From Rhodopseudomonas palustris (GTDB lineage Bacteria > Pseudomonadota > Alphaproteobacteria > Rhizobiales > Xanthobacteraceae), in assembly GCF_003591005.1 (NCBI RefSeq), contig NZ_QYYD01000012.1, forward strand, positions 62,001 through 126,000: a stretch of 64,000 nucleotides of DNA. The letters are read 5' to 3'. A program made the translations under genes and the position numbers. The notes under the pieces are model-generated. The model had not been told where the DNA came from and ran no database searches. It saw only the letters and a list, made by a program, of their open reading frames with translations. Below, one piece after another: positions 18,173 through 27,400 of the stretch (the first letter of the stretch is position 1; each line of letters starts with the position of its first letter).

Positions 18173-18976
18173 ATGCGCGCCGCCACGCTTCGCCGTTTGA
18201 TCGTACTCGCGCTGATCGTGATGTGGGAGCTGCTGCCGCGCAGCGGCCTGGTCGCCGAGCTGTTTTTGCCGCCGCTGTCAAAGACGCTGGTGGCGGGCTG
18301 GACCGACGCGGCCGAATATGGCCACGCGCTGGCGGTGACGCTGTACGAGGTGGCGATCGCGATGATCATCGCCTGCGGCGGCGGCATCCTGCTCGGCGCC
18401 ATCATCGGCAGCCTGCGCACGCCGCGCATCCTGCTGATGCCGATGGTCTCCAGCCTCTACGCCGTGCCGCTGGTGATCCTGTATCCGGTGTTCACCGTGT
18501 GGCTCGGCATCGGCTCGGAATCCAAGATCGCATTCGCGGCGATCTACGGCCTGCTGCCGACCATGCTGTCGACCGCGGCCGGCATCCAGACCATCGACCC
18601 GCAACTGATCGTGGCAGCGCGCAGCATGGGCGCGACGCCGAGCCAGCGGCTGCTGCGCGTCATCATCCCGGCGGCGATCCCGACCGTGCTGTCCGGCCTT
18701 CGCGTCGGCGGCGCGCTGGTGATCGTCGGCGTCGTGGTGTCCGAAATGCTGATCTCGTCCGCCGGCATCGGCTTCCTGATCTCGCGCTATCGCACCGTGC
18801 TCGACAGCCCACATGTCTTCGCCGGCGTGCTGCTGGTGCTGGCTATCACCATCGCGTTCAGCGCCGGCGTGCGCTGGATCGAGCGCAAGGCCGCAATCTG
18901 GCAAACCGGCACCCGCGCCGGCCAGGCCGCCGAGGATGACCTTGGCAGCCGCGGCCTGCAGCCGGCGACAACGTAG
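18173..18976 (+). CDS. ABC transporter permease, NitT/TauT type (second)
   Basis: A 267-residue membrane protein, homologous to but clearly different from the permease at 16629. It has about six helices and the coupling loop VAARSMGATPSQRLLRVIIPAAIP. It starts three bases after the ATPase stop. Two unlike permeases with one ATPase imply a heterodimeric channel, a less common arrangement in this family, where one permease usually forms a homodimer. Its hydrophilic tail after residue 240 is long. Confidence 0.9.
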   Translation: MRAATLRRLIVLALIVMWELLPRSGLVAELFLPPLSKTLVAGWTDAAEYGHALAVTLYEVAIAMIIACGGGILLGAIIGSLRTPRILLMPMVSSLYAVPLVILYPVFTVWLGIGSESKIAFAAIYGLLPTMLSTAAGIQTIDPQLIVAARSMGATPSQRLLRVIIPAAIPTVLSGLRVGGALVIVGVVVSEMLISSAGIGFLISRYRTVLDSPHVFAGVLLVLAITIAFSAGVRWIERKAAIWQTGTRAGQAAEDDLGSRGLQPATT

Positions 18977-19020
18977 GGGAGCAAATCCCGCCATGCAGCG
19001 AAATCCTCATCCCTCAGCCC

Positions 19021-19097
19021 CGTCATTGCGAGCGTAGCGAAGCAATCCAGACCCGCGCACTGAGCTCCTGGATTGCTTCGCTTGGCTCGCAATGACG
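19021..19097. repeat. Palindromic repeat, family A copy 2
   Basis: A 77-base inverted repeat opening CGTCATTGCGAGCG and closing GGCTCGCAATGACG, with arms matching the copy at 946-1028 and a divergent loop. It fills the gap between the second permease and the deacetylase gene and may separate expression of the transporter from the enzymes downstream (inference). Confidence 0.9.
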
Positions 19098-19120
19098 AAC
19101 TCGAAGGCACGTCTCTCAAC

Positions 19121-19786
19121 ATGTTCGACCTGACTCTCAGCTTCGACAACGGCCCCGAGCCCGACGTCACGCCACGCGTCCTCGACATCCTGCGCGAGCG
19201 CGGGCTGAAGACCACCTTCTTCGTGATTGGCGAAAAGCTCGCCGATCCGGCGCGGCGGGAGCTCGCCGAGCGCGCGCACCATGAGGGGCATTGGATCGGC
19301 AACCACACCTACACGCATGGCGTCCCGCTCGGCCAGCAGACCGATCCGCAGACCGCGCAAGCGGAAGTCGGCCGGACCCAGGCGGCGATCGGCGCGCTGG
19401 CGCATCCGCAGCGTTGGTTTCGGCCGTTCGGCGGCGGCGGCAATCTCGATGACCGGCTGCTGAAGCCCTCGGTGGTCGATTATCTGACGCAGCATCAGCA
19501 CAGCTGCGTGCTGTGGAATGCGATCCCGCGCGATTGGGAGGACCCGGATGGCTGGGTCGAGCGCGCGCTCGCGCAATGCCGCGCGCAGCCATGGACGCTG
19601 ATCGTGCTGCACGATCTGCCGACCGGCGCGATGGCTCAATTGCCGCGTTTTCTCGACGCAGCAGAGGCCGAGGGCGCGCGCTTCCATCAGGCGTTTCCGC
19701 CCGCTTGCGTGCCGATTCGCAGCGGCGCGATTGCGCTTCCCATTGACGCTTACGTCTCCTCAATCGAACAAGGCAGTTCCTCATGA
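19121..19786 (+). CDS. Polysaccharide deacetylase (NodB fold) family protein
   Basis: A 221-residue carbohydrate-esterase-4-like protein without a signal peptide, so presumably cytoplasmic. The metal-binding pair is H62/H66 in GNHTYTHG, and RPFGGGG is at 101-107. Motif 1 reads SFDNGP (residues 7-12) instead of the usual TFDDGP: the first Asp (catalytic base) is kept, the second (metal ligand) is Asn. This, the small size and enzyme neighbours suggest a small-molecule amide or imide hydrolase rather than a cell-wall deacetylase. ATG 19121 is chosen because it begins the family homology; its stop overlaps the next start by four bases. Confidence 0.8.
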   Translation: MFDLTLSFDNGPEPDVTPRVLDILRERGLKTTFFVIGEKLADPARRELAERAHHEGHWIGNHTYTHGVPLGQQTDPQTAQAEVGRTQAAIGALAHPQRWFRPFGGGGNLDDRLLKPSVVDYLTQHQHSCVLWNAIPRDWEDPDGWVERALAQCRAQPWTLIVLHDLPTGAMAQLPRFLDAAEAEGARFHQAFPPACVPIRSGAIALPIDAYVSSIEQGSSS

Positions 19787-20652
19787 AGATCGCGAGTTTC
19801 AAGGCCGCCGGCCGCGCCGGCTACGGCATCGTCACCGAGGCCGGCATCGTCGACGCCGGCAAGCGGCTGATGGACACTCCGACGCTGAAGGCGTTGCTGG
19901 CGGCCGGCGCGCTCGACCGGCTGCGCAAGCTGGCGGGCGAGCGCGCCGCCTACGCGCTGGCCGATGTCGAGCTGCTGCCGACGATCCCGGACCCGGACAA
20001 GATTTTCTGCATCGGCGTCAACTACGCCAGCCACCTCGCCGAAAGCGGCCATCCGACGCCGCCGCATCCGATGATCTTCACCCGCTTCGCCAACAGCCAG
20101 GTCGGCGCCGGTCAGCCGATGATCCGGCCGCTCGAGTCCGAGCGCTTCGACTACGAGGGCGAGATGGCGGTGGTGATCGGCCGCGGCGGCCGCCGCATCG
20201 CCCGCGAGGCTGCGCTCGGCCACGTCGCCGGCTATGCCTGCTACAACGACGGCAGCATCCGCGACTGGCAGCGCCACACCTCGCAATTCGCGCCCGGCAA
20301 GAATTTCGCCGGCACCGGCGGCTTCGGTCCGTGGATGGTCACGACCGACGAGCTGCCCGATATCAGCAGCCAGACGCTGATCACGCGGCTCAACGGCCAG
20401 GAGGTGCAGAAGGCGCCGATCTCGGACCTCGTGTTCGACGTGCCGGCGCTGATCGCCTATTGCTCGACCTTCACCGAGCTCGCCCCCGGCGACGTCATCG
20501 TCACCGGCACCACCGGCGGCGTCGGCGCCTATCGCAATCCGCCGCTGTGGATGAAGGGCGGCGATGTCGTCGAAGTCGAAATCACCGGCATCGGCACGCT
20601 GCGCAACCCGGTGATCGACGAGACCGCGGTGGCCGCCAGCCGCGCGGCCTGA
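19783..20652 (+). CDS. Fumarylacetoacetate hydrolase (FAH) family protein
   Basis: A 289-residue FAH-superfamily enzyme (hydrolases, decarboxylases or isomerases of acylpyruvates and related keto acids). Family marks: DKIFCIGVNYASHLAE at about residues 71-86, PMIFTRFANSQVG, the metal-binding acidic set around FDYEGEMAVVIGR, GYACYNDGSIRDWQR, and VIVTGTTGGVGAYRNPPLWMKGGDVVEVEI near the C-terminus. It is coupled to the deacetylase gene by ATGA. Substrate unknown; linkage to an importer and a GntR regulator implies catabolism of an imported organic acid. Confidence 0.88.
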   Translation: MKIASFKAAGRAGYGIVTEAGIVDAGKRLMDTPTLKALLAAGALDRLRKLAGERAAYALADVELLPTIPDPDKIFCIGVNYASHLAESGHPTPPHPMIFTRFANSQVGAGQPMIRPLESERFDYEGEMAVVIGRGGRRIAREAALGHVAGYACYNDGSIRDWQRHTSQFAPGKNFAGTGGFGPWMVTTDELPDISSQTLITRLNGQEVQKAPISDLVFDVPALIAYCSTFTELAPGDVIVTGTTGGVGAYRNPPLWMKGGDVVEVEITGIGTLRNPVIDETAVAASRAA

Positions 20653-20686
20653 CCTTCAATATAATAACAACAACAAGGACCACCGC

Positions 20687-21730
20687 ATGCCCATGCCGTC
20701 GCATCTGCTCCCCACCACCGTGGTCGGCAGCTATCCGCAGCCGGACTGGCTCGCCAATCGTGCGCTCTTGACCGGATCGGTGCCGCGCACCCGGCTGCAC
20801 GAACTGTGGCGGCTGCCGGCCGAGCATCTGCCGGAGGCGCAGGACGACGCCACGGTGGTGGCGATCCGCGACATGGAGAGGGCCGGCATCGACATCGTCA
20901 CTGACGGCGAGATCCGCCGCGAGAGTTACTCCAATCGCTTCGCCACCGCGCTCGACGGCGTCGACGGCGACAACCCGGCGATCATCGTGGCCCGCACCGG
21001 CAACACCAAGACGCCGGTGCCGCGCGTGGTCGGGCCGGTGAAGCGGACGCGGCCGGTCGAACTGCACGACATGCAGTTCCTGCGCGCCAACACCGACCGC
21101 GCCGCCAAGATCACGCTGCCGGGCCCGTTCACGATGAGCCAGCAGGCCAAGAATGAATACTACAACGACGAGGAAGAGCTGGCGATGGCGTTCGCCGAGG
21201 CGGTCAATGCCGAAGCGCTCGAGCTGCAGGCGGCCGGCGCCGACGTGATCCAGCTCGACGAGCCCTGGGTGCGCAACAATCCGGAGATCGCCAAGCGCTA
21301 CGCCGTCAAGGCCATCAACCGCGCGCTGCAGGGCATTACGGTGCCGACCGTGGTGCATCTGTGCTTCGGCTACGCGGCGGTGGTGCCGGGCTCGAACAAG
21401 CCGGCCGGCTATTCGTTTCTGGCGGAACTCGACGACACCATCGCGGATCAGATCTCGATCGAAGCGGCGCAGCCGAAACTCGATCTCGGCGTGCTCAAGG
21501 ATCTGTCGTCGAAAAAGATCATGCTCGGCGTGCTCGACCTCTCCGACCCGGAAGTGGAAAGCGTCGACACCGTCGCGGCCCGCATCCGCAACGGCCTCAA
21601 ATACGTCGCCGCCGACCGGCTCGTCCCCGCCCCGGATTGCGGCATGAAGTACATGCCGCGCGCGACCGCCTTCGGCAAACTGAAGGCGATGAGCGACGCG
21701 GCCCGGCTGGTGCGCGACGAACTCGGCTGA
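20687..21730 (+). CDS. MetE C-terminal-like cobalamin-independent methyltransferase
   Basis: A 347-residue protein matching only the catalytic barrel of methionine synthase II (full MetE is about 750 residues). It opens LLPTTVVGSYPQPDWL, keeps the zinc-site residues in VVHLCFGY (His about 223, Cys about 225) and DCGMKYM (Cys about 318), and ends with the usual KLKAMSDAARLVRDELG. Single-domain relatives include core-MetE enzymes and epoxyalkane:CoM transferase-like proteins. A gap of 34 bases with a purine-rich AAGGACC site separates it from the FAH gene. It could demethylate the imported compound onto a thiol; the acceptor and donor are unknown. Confidence 0.85.
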   Translation: MPMPSHLLPTTVVGSYPQPDWLANRALLTGSVPRTRLHELWRLPAEHLPEAQDDATVVAIRDMERAGIDIVTDGEIRRESYSNRFATALDGVDGDNPAIIVARTGNTKTPVPRVVGPVKRTRPVELHDMQFLRANTDRAAKITLPGPFTMSQQAKNEYYNDEEELAMAFAEAVNAEALELQAAGADVIQLDEPWVRNNPEIAKRYAVKAINRALQGITVPTVVHLCFGYAAVVPGSNKPAGYSFLAELDDTIADQISIEAAQPKLDLGVLKDLSSKKIMLGVLDLSDPEVESVDTVAARIRNGLKYVAADRLVPAPDCGMKYMPRATAFGKLKAMSDAARLVRDELG

Positions 21731-21812
21731 CGCCGACGCGGTAGGCAAGACCGTCCGGCGGACTCCTTGCCGTCAACGTGAGCAGCCGCGGAACCGGGTT
21801 GCTAACTAACTC

Positions 21813-21831
21813 CGTCATGGCCGGGCTTGTC
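21813..21831. repeat. Truncated half-copy of palindromic repeat family B
   Basis: CGTCATGGCCGGGCTTGTC is identical to the left arm of the full copy at 23242-23331, but no matching right arm follows. It lies between the convergent MetE-like and acyltransferase genes. It looks like a decayed repeat. Confidence 0.7.
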
Positions 21832-21867
21832 AGGCAACCGATGTCGCATGCCCCGGAGACGGGACAC

Positions 21868-22893
21868 TCACGACGAAACGGTGGTGGCCCGAACACCCAT
21901 TGGCAGCCGTTGCCGAAGTGATCGCAGGCGTTGATGGAACCCATATTCCGCGAGCCCGAACCCGACCGACACGGCAAAAACAAGCGCAGAGACCGCAAAG
22001 AACGAGACCCAGCCAGGCGCGACGAAGAGAAAACAGACCGCGAGGAGTGGCGAGTGGATCAGGTAGAGCCCATACGACGCATCTCCGAGCAACGGAAATA
22101 GCGGACGATCGTCGAAGTAACTCGACCGGGCGGCGGTGGTGATCAGGACGGCGAATGCGACGCTCTGTATCAGATAGGCCGCGAGCCAGTGGTCAGAGAC
22201 CAGATAGCGACCTGCGCAGAATAGACCGACCGACGCGGCCACTCCGGCCACACCACGAAAAGGCAGACGCGGCGCGAGCCACCACGTGAACATCCCAGCG
22301 ATGAAAGCGAGATTCAGAAATGAAAGCGCGATCCCGGCAATGGTGAGATCGGTGGAGAATCCACCTCCGAAAAGCAGGACGATGACCGCCCATGCCAGCA
22401 CCAGAAGCTTGCGAACCAATAACCTCGGGATCAAGATCAGCGCCGCAACAACGCAGTAGAAGAACGCCTCGAAGAACAGGGTCCATTCGACTCCCAGCGG
22501 GGCGATTCTTGAGCTGGTCGGGAACAGCGTCAGGTCGATCAGCAGACTCGGCGGGAAGGCTGTTCGCCAGATCGAATAGTGGATGAGGACAACGATGCCT
22601 GTTGCCACCCAAAGCCCTGGATAAACGCGCAGCGCCCGGTCAGCCAGGAAACGGAGCGGCGATCTCGCTTGATCCGAGATCTTCGCCATCAGGTAACCCG
22701 ACAAGACGAAGAACATGATCACGCCTGATGACGTCCACCTTGACGATTCCAGGTAAGTGCCGGGAATGATTTTCGCGAAGCCAGCGTTGGCCAGCGCGTG
22801 ATGCACGAAGACGCCGAACGCCGCCAAAAACCGAATCGCCTGAAGGCCGGTTGAGGTTTTGCGATCTAAACGTGCAGGATGTTCCGACCCCAT
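21868..22893 (-). CDS. Acyltransferase 3 family membrane protein (OafA/NolL type)
   Basis: A 341-residue polytopic membrane protein. The N-terminal RFLAAFGVFVHHALANAGF carries the family catalytic His, MFFVLSGYLMAK follows, and FLADRALRVYPGLW is the usual third motif; ten or so hydrophobic helices are visible. These enzymes O-acylate surface sugars such as O-antigen, exopolysaccharide or Nod factors. ATG 22893 is used; TTG 22896 is one codon earlier. Base composition is visibly less GC-rich than its neighbours, and it is flanked by repeats, so horizontal acquisition is plausible. No partner glycan genes are adjacent. Confidence 0.88.
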   Translation of the reverse strand: MGSEHPARLDRKTSTGLQAIRFLAAFGVFVHHALANAGFAKIIPGTYLESSRWTSSGVIMFFVLSGYLMAKISDQARSPLRFLADRALRVYPGLWVATGIVVLIHYSIWRTAFPPSLLIDLTLFPTSSRIAPLGVEWTLFFEAFFYCVVAALILIPRLLVRKLLVLAWAVIVLLFGGGFSTDLTIAGIALSFLNLAFIAGMFTWWLAPRLPFRGVAGVAASVGLFCAGRYLVSDHWLAAYLIQSVAFAVLITTAARSSYFDDRPLFPLLGDASYGLYLIHSPLLAVCFLFVAPGWVSFFAVSALVFAVSVGFGLAEYGFHQRLRSLRQRLPMGVRATTVSS

Positions 22894-23241
22894 CAAACTT
22901 TGCGAGCCTTCCGCTATATGTGCGGCACCGATACCTTCGCATCCGAAGGATGTCTAGCTTGGACGGGCCTTTTGACGGGGAAGCGCACGACTGAAGACGC
23001 GAGCGTCGGCTTGCGAGCTACAAAGTCGGTTCCATCCTCGGCAAAACTCCGCCGATTCCCACAATCGGAACTCACGTCCTACCCAATGCCTCTACGGCAG
23101 CGCGGTGAACGATCTCGCCGAAGACAGGCGATGGGAACTTCAGCTCTTGATTGCACTGAGCCCTCATCCGGAGAGTCGGAATCAACACTAAAGCTGACTT
23201 TTCAGCCAAATTTTGCGGTCGCCCAATTTGCCCACAAACGC

Positions 23242-23331
23242 CGTCATGGCCGGGCTTGTCCCGGCCATCCACGCCTTTGTTGCATTTGCTTCAGCAAGGC
23301 GTGGATGCCCGGCACAAGGCCGGGCATGACG
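23242..23331. repeat. Palindromic repeat, family B copy 1
   Basis: A 90-base inverted repeat with nested arms: CGTCATGGCCGGGCTTGTCC and GGCCATCCACGCC on the left, GGCGTGGATGCCC and GGCCGGGCATGACG on the right. A second complete copy lies at 43175-43263 and a half-copy at 21813-21831. Confidence 0.9.
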
Positions 23332-23440
23332 CGTGGATAGGAAAGTGCCTAGCTTTAAAGGCCGCATTTTCGCGCCAGGCTCTGAGGAGTCCGGCGAAGC
23401 CGGGCGTCTCGAAGGATGGGACAACACCGGAAATTCGCGG

Positions 23441-23481
23441 CTCATGATTCGAGACGGCGCTTCGCGCCTCCTCACCATGAG
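23441..23481. repeat. Palindromic repeat, family C
   Basis: CTCATGATTCGAGACGGCGC followed by TTCGCGCCTCCTCACCATGAG forms an imperfect 41-base palindrome with outer CTCATG/CATGAG arms. Its sequence is unrelated to families A and B. It is the only copy seen in the window. Confidence 0.65.
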
Positions 23482-23539
23482 GCTGTGCGTGTAGCGAGCA
23501 ACGGCTTGCTCGCACCGATTCACTACAAGCCAAAGCGGA

Positions 23540-24487
23540 CTACGCGCCCCGCTTCAGTTCCGCGTATTCCTGCTCATAGGCGGCGTAGGAATCCTTCAGC
23601 GTTGCCGAGTTCAGCAGCATGGTGGCGACGAGGCGGCCGCTGCTGTCGAACGCTTCGGTGCGCGCCCACAGGCTTTCGGTGCGCTTGCTGCCCGACAGCG
23701 CCACGACCTTACGTTGAATCCGGTAGCTTTCGCCGACGAACAGCGGACCGGTGATCAGCCGGATCTCCTGATCGGCAAACAGGCCGACGGCCGGGCCGCG
23801 CACCGGCAGGCCGTCCTGCTTGCTGACGTGCTGGAACAGCACGCTCAGCATCTCCATCGGAATGATCGGCCGACCCCATGGCGACGAAGCGTGATAATAC
23901 GGCGATGGCTCGGTGATCACCTTGAGCTTGTCGGCCAGCGAAAACGGATACAGCTCGCCCATGTGCTGATCGGCATCCATCTTCACGGTCTGCGGCGCGG
24001 TGGCCATGCCGACCGTGATGTCGCGCAGGATCACCGCATCGGTGAGCGGCTTCAGCTCGGTGAGCCGCTGATCGAGCGCCGATGGCGGCGCGTCGGTGCC
24101 GACCGAGGCGCTGCCGCGCAGCACTTCGGTGCCGTCGCGCTTGACCATGCGGATCGAGATGTGACGCACGCCGTCGGCCGGCTTGTCGACGATCGCCTGC
24201 ACCTCCTCGCCTTCATACGCGGCGCTGCGATAATGCGCCGAAAGGCAGCCGGTCTCGAACCACTGCTGGCCCCACAGCCGTTCGCACAGCGGCGCGAACT
24301 GGCTGAAATGCGTCGGGCCCTCAATGGTGCCGCCCTTGAAGCCGAGCTTCTGCGCGGTGGCGTCGTCGTGGATCGAGGCGTGCGAATCGTAGACCTGCGC
24401 GTGCAGCATCTGACGCGGCTGCCGCCACGGGCCGGCCAGCGCGGTGCCGGTGTCGTCGATCGGCGTGTCGAAAGCGGCTGTGCTCAT
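23540..24487 (-). CDS. Hotdog-fold (MaoC-like) protein of the acyl-CoA operon
   Basis: A 315-residue protein with the double-hotdog pattern of MaoC-type hydratases and thioesterases: an N-terminal segment VYDSHASIHDDATAQKLGFKGG (seen as IHDDATAQKLGF) followed by TIEGPTHFSQFAPL, where the MaoC proteins have an H-x-x-F motif, and a C-terminal half with PLFVGESYRIQRKVVALSGSKRTESLW. ATG 24487 has GGAG six bases upstream; an earlier ATG at 24499 overlaps the carboxylase stop. Last gene of the operon. Hydration or hydrolysis of an acyl-CoA made upstream is likely but not proven. Confidence 0.75.
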   Translation of the reverse strand: MSTAAFDTPIDDTGTALAGPWRQPRQMLHAQVYDSHASIHDDATAQKLGFKGGTIEGPTHFSQFAPLCERLWGQQWFETGCLSAHYRSAAYEGEEVQAIVDKPADGVRHISIRMVKRDGTEVLRGSASVGTDAPPSALDQRLTELKPLTDAVILRDITVGMATAPQTVKMDADQHMGELYPFSLADKLKVITEPSPYYHASSPWGRPIIPMEMLSVLFQHVSKQDGLPVRGPAVGLFADQEIRLITGPLFVGESYRIQRKVVALSGSKRTESLWARTEAFDSSGRLVATMLLNSATLKDSYAAYEQEYAELKRGA

Positions 24488-24498
24488 CGTTTGCTCCA

Positions 24499-27400
24499 TT
24501 ACCAGGTATCGACGCAGGGCCGCTTGCGCTCGGTGCGCTGCGGCGGCGTCGGCACCGAACGCAGCCCGGCCATGATCCATCGCCGCGTCTCGGCCGGATC
24601 GATGACGTTGTCGATCTCGAACACCGAGGCGATCGAGGTCGCCTTGCCGTTGGCGTACATCTCGGCGACCTTGTTCTTGTAGTAGGTCTCGCGCTCGACC
24701 GGATCGGCGATCGCCTCCATCTCCTTGCGGAAACCGAGGCGGACGTAGCCTTCCAGCCCCATGCCGCCGAATTCCCCGGTCGGCCACGCCGCCGTGAAGA
24801 ACGAGGCGTGGAAACCGCCGCCGATCATCGACTGCGCGCCGAGGCCGTAGCCCTTCCGCAGCACGATGCCGAACAGCGGCACCGTGAGGCTGGCGCCAGT
24901 GACGAACATGCGGGCGACGTGGCGCACGATCGCGGTCTTCTCCGCTTCCGGCCCGACCATGAAGCCGGGCGTATCGCACAGCGACACGATCGGAATGTCG
25001 AATGCGTCGCACAGCTGCAGGAAGCGCGCCGCCTTGTCGCCGGCCGGCGCATCGATGGCGCCGCCGAGATGTTTTGGATTGTTGGCGATCAGCCCGAACG
25101 GCTTGCCCTCGATCCGGATGAACGCGGTGATGATGCCGATGCCGAAATCACGGCGCAGCTCCAGCACCGAATCCTCGTCGGCGATCAGCTCGATGACATG
25201 GCGGATGTCGTAGACCCGCAGACGGTTTTCCGGGATCGCGCGGCGCAGCAGCCGCTGATCCGCCGCGCGCCACTCGGCGACCGGTCCCTGGAAGTAGGAC
25301 AGATATTTCTGCGCGACCCGCGTCGCCTCTTCCTCGTCCTCGACCAGGATATCGACCACGCCGTTCGGCGACTGGAACGACACCGGGCCGACTTCGGCCG
25401 GATGATACACGCCGAGGCCGCCGCCCTCGATCATCGCCGGGCCGCCCATGCCGATCGAGGCATTTTGCGTCGCGATGATCACGTCGCAGCAGCCGAGCAT
25501 CGCGGCATTGCCGGCGAAGCAATAGCCGGAGACGACGCCGATCACCGGGACCAGACCCGACAGCTTGGCGAACTGCACGAAGGACGGCCCGTCGAGGCCG
25601 GTGAGGCCGAGCCGGTCGGTGTCGCCCGGGCGGCCGCCGCCGCCTTCGGCGTAGAACACCAGCGGCATCTTCCATTGCTCGACTAGCGTCAGCATGCGGT
25701 CGATCTTCTTGTGGTTCATGTGGCCCTGGGTGCCGGCCAGAACCGTGTAGTCATAGGAGATCACCATGCAGCGCGCGTCGTGCTCGCCGAATTGCTTGGC
25801 GTTCACCGTAGCGACGCCGGCAACAAGGCCGTCGGCGGGCGTGTTCTTGATCAGATCGTCGAGCGCCCGGCGGCGGCGCTGGCCGGCGATCGCCAGGCTG
25901 CCGTATTCCATGAACGAACCTTCGTCGACCAGCTGCGCGATATTCTCGCGCGCGGTGCGCTGATTGGTCTTGCGCCGCCGCGCGACCGAGTCCGGCCTGT
26001 TCTCATCGAGCGTGTTGCCCTGCCGCGCCAGCACCTCGGCAAGGTCGGGGCGGATCACGTCGAGATCGATCTCGGTTTCCTCGGCGGCCTGATCGCCCTC
26101 GACGTCGAGCGGCTCGAGATACAGGATCGCCTCGCCCTGCATCAGCGTCACGCCGTCGGCGGTGGCGATGCAGCGGATGCGGCCGCCCTGCTCGGCCGTG
26201 ACCAGATGCTCCATCTTCATCGATTCGAGCACCGCGAGCTGCTGCCCCGGGCTGACGACGTCGCCTTCCGCGACGGTGATCGCCACCACCGTGCCCTGCA
26301 GCGGCGCGACGATCGACACTGCGCCTTCCGGCACGGCTTCGGTCGCTGCCTTGGCGTGTTTCTGCTGCGCCTCGCCGCCCGGCAACGCGACCAGCGGCGC
26401 GCCGAGCTTGTCCGCGGCGGCGACCAAATCGGCGACGTTGCGATCGATGAACGCGGTGCTGACGCGGTTGGCCTTGAAGTCCGGATGCGCCAGGATCGCC
26501 TGCAGCAGGGCGCTATTCGTTTCGACGCCGGCAATGCGGAATTCGCGCAGCGTCCGCGCCGCCTTGGCGACGGCGTCGGGCCACTGCCCGGGCGCGTGCA
26601 CGATCACCTTGGCGAGTAGCGAGTCGAACGCCGCGCTGGTTTTGTAGCCCGCGTAGCCGAACGTATCGACACGCACGCCCGGCCCCGCCGGCGGTTCGAA
26701 CACGCCGAGGACGCCGCCGCTCGGATGCGTCGCGCCGCTCGCGTCCATCGTCTCCATGTTGACGCGGAGCTGGATCGCGAAGCCGCGCGGCCGCGGCACG
26801 TTCGGCTGATCGAGCCCAAGCGAATGAAGCGTCGCACTGCCCGCCACCGCGATCTGCGAGCGCACCAGGTCAACGCCGAGCACTTCCTCGGTGACGGTGT
26901 GTTCGACCTGCAGCCGCGGATTGGCCTCGATGAACGCGAACGCGCCCTCACCGTCGCCGCCGTCGCCATCGACCAGAAATTCGAATGTGCCGAGACTGTC
27001 GTAATTCGCTGCCTTGGCGAGCTTCACCGCCGACTCGAGGATACGGCTGCGTAGCTCATCACTCAGCGACGGGCTCGGCGCGATCTCGATCAGTTTCTGG
27101 TTGCGACGCTGGATGGTGCATTCGCGCTCCCATAGGTGGCTGATCGCGCCGTGCTGATCGCCGATGATCTGCACCTCGATATGCCGCGCATTGCGGATCA
27201 GCCGCTCGGCATAGACGCCCTCGAAACCGAACGCCGCCTTGGCTTCGGACTGACAGCGCGCGTAAGCTTCGCCGAGATCCTCGGCGCGCTCGACCACGCG
27301 CATGCCACGGCCGCCGCCACCCGCCATCGCCTTGATCATCACCGCGGCGTTCGCACCGAGCGAGGCGAAAAAGGCCTGAATGTCCTCCAGCGTCGACGGC

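Larger units (their letters stand above)
22894..23539. other. Gene-free gap with repeats
   Basis: About 640 bases between the acyltransferase start and the end of the hotdog-protein gene. No frame here has family-like sequence, a ribosome-binding site or the codon bias of the neighbours. It contains a full family B palindrome (23242-23331) and a family C palindrome (23441-23481); the part from 22894 to 23240 holds the acyltransferase promoter region and nothing else recognisable. Confidence 0.7.

Noticed and set aside
19121-19786. Cell-wall peptidoglycan deacetylase assignment
   Set aside because: No signal peptide or membrane anchor, small size, altered motif 1 and a catabolic neighbourhood argue against a role outside the cell.
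22879-23340. 153-codon plus-strand open frame in the repeat-rich gap
   Set aside because: Its second half is translated palindromic repeat, it lacks a ribosome-binding site, and the sequence shows no family resemblance or normal codon bias.
23540-25012. Long 490-codon frame that extends the hotdog protein upstream
   Set aside because: Everything before residue 175 lies over the carboxylase gene in another frame; ATG 24487 with GGAG upstream gives a protein of normal size.
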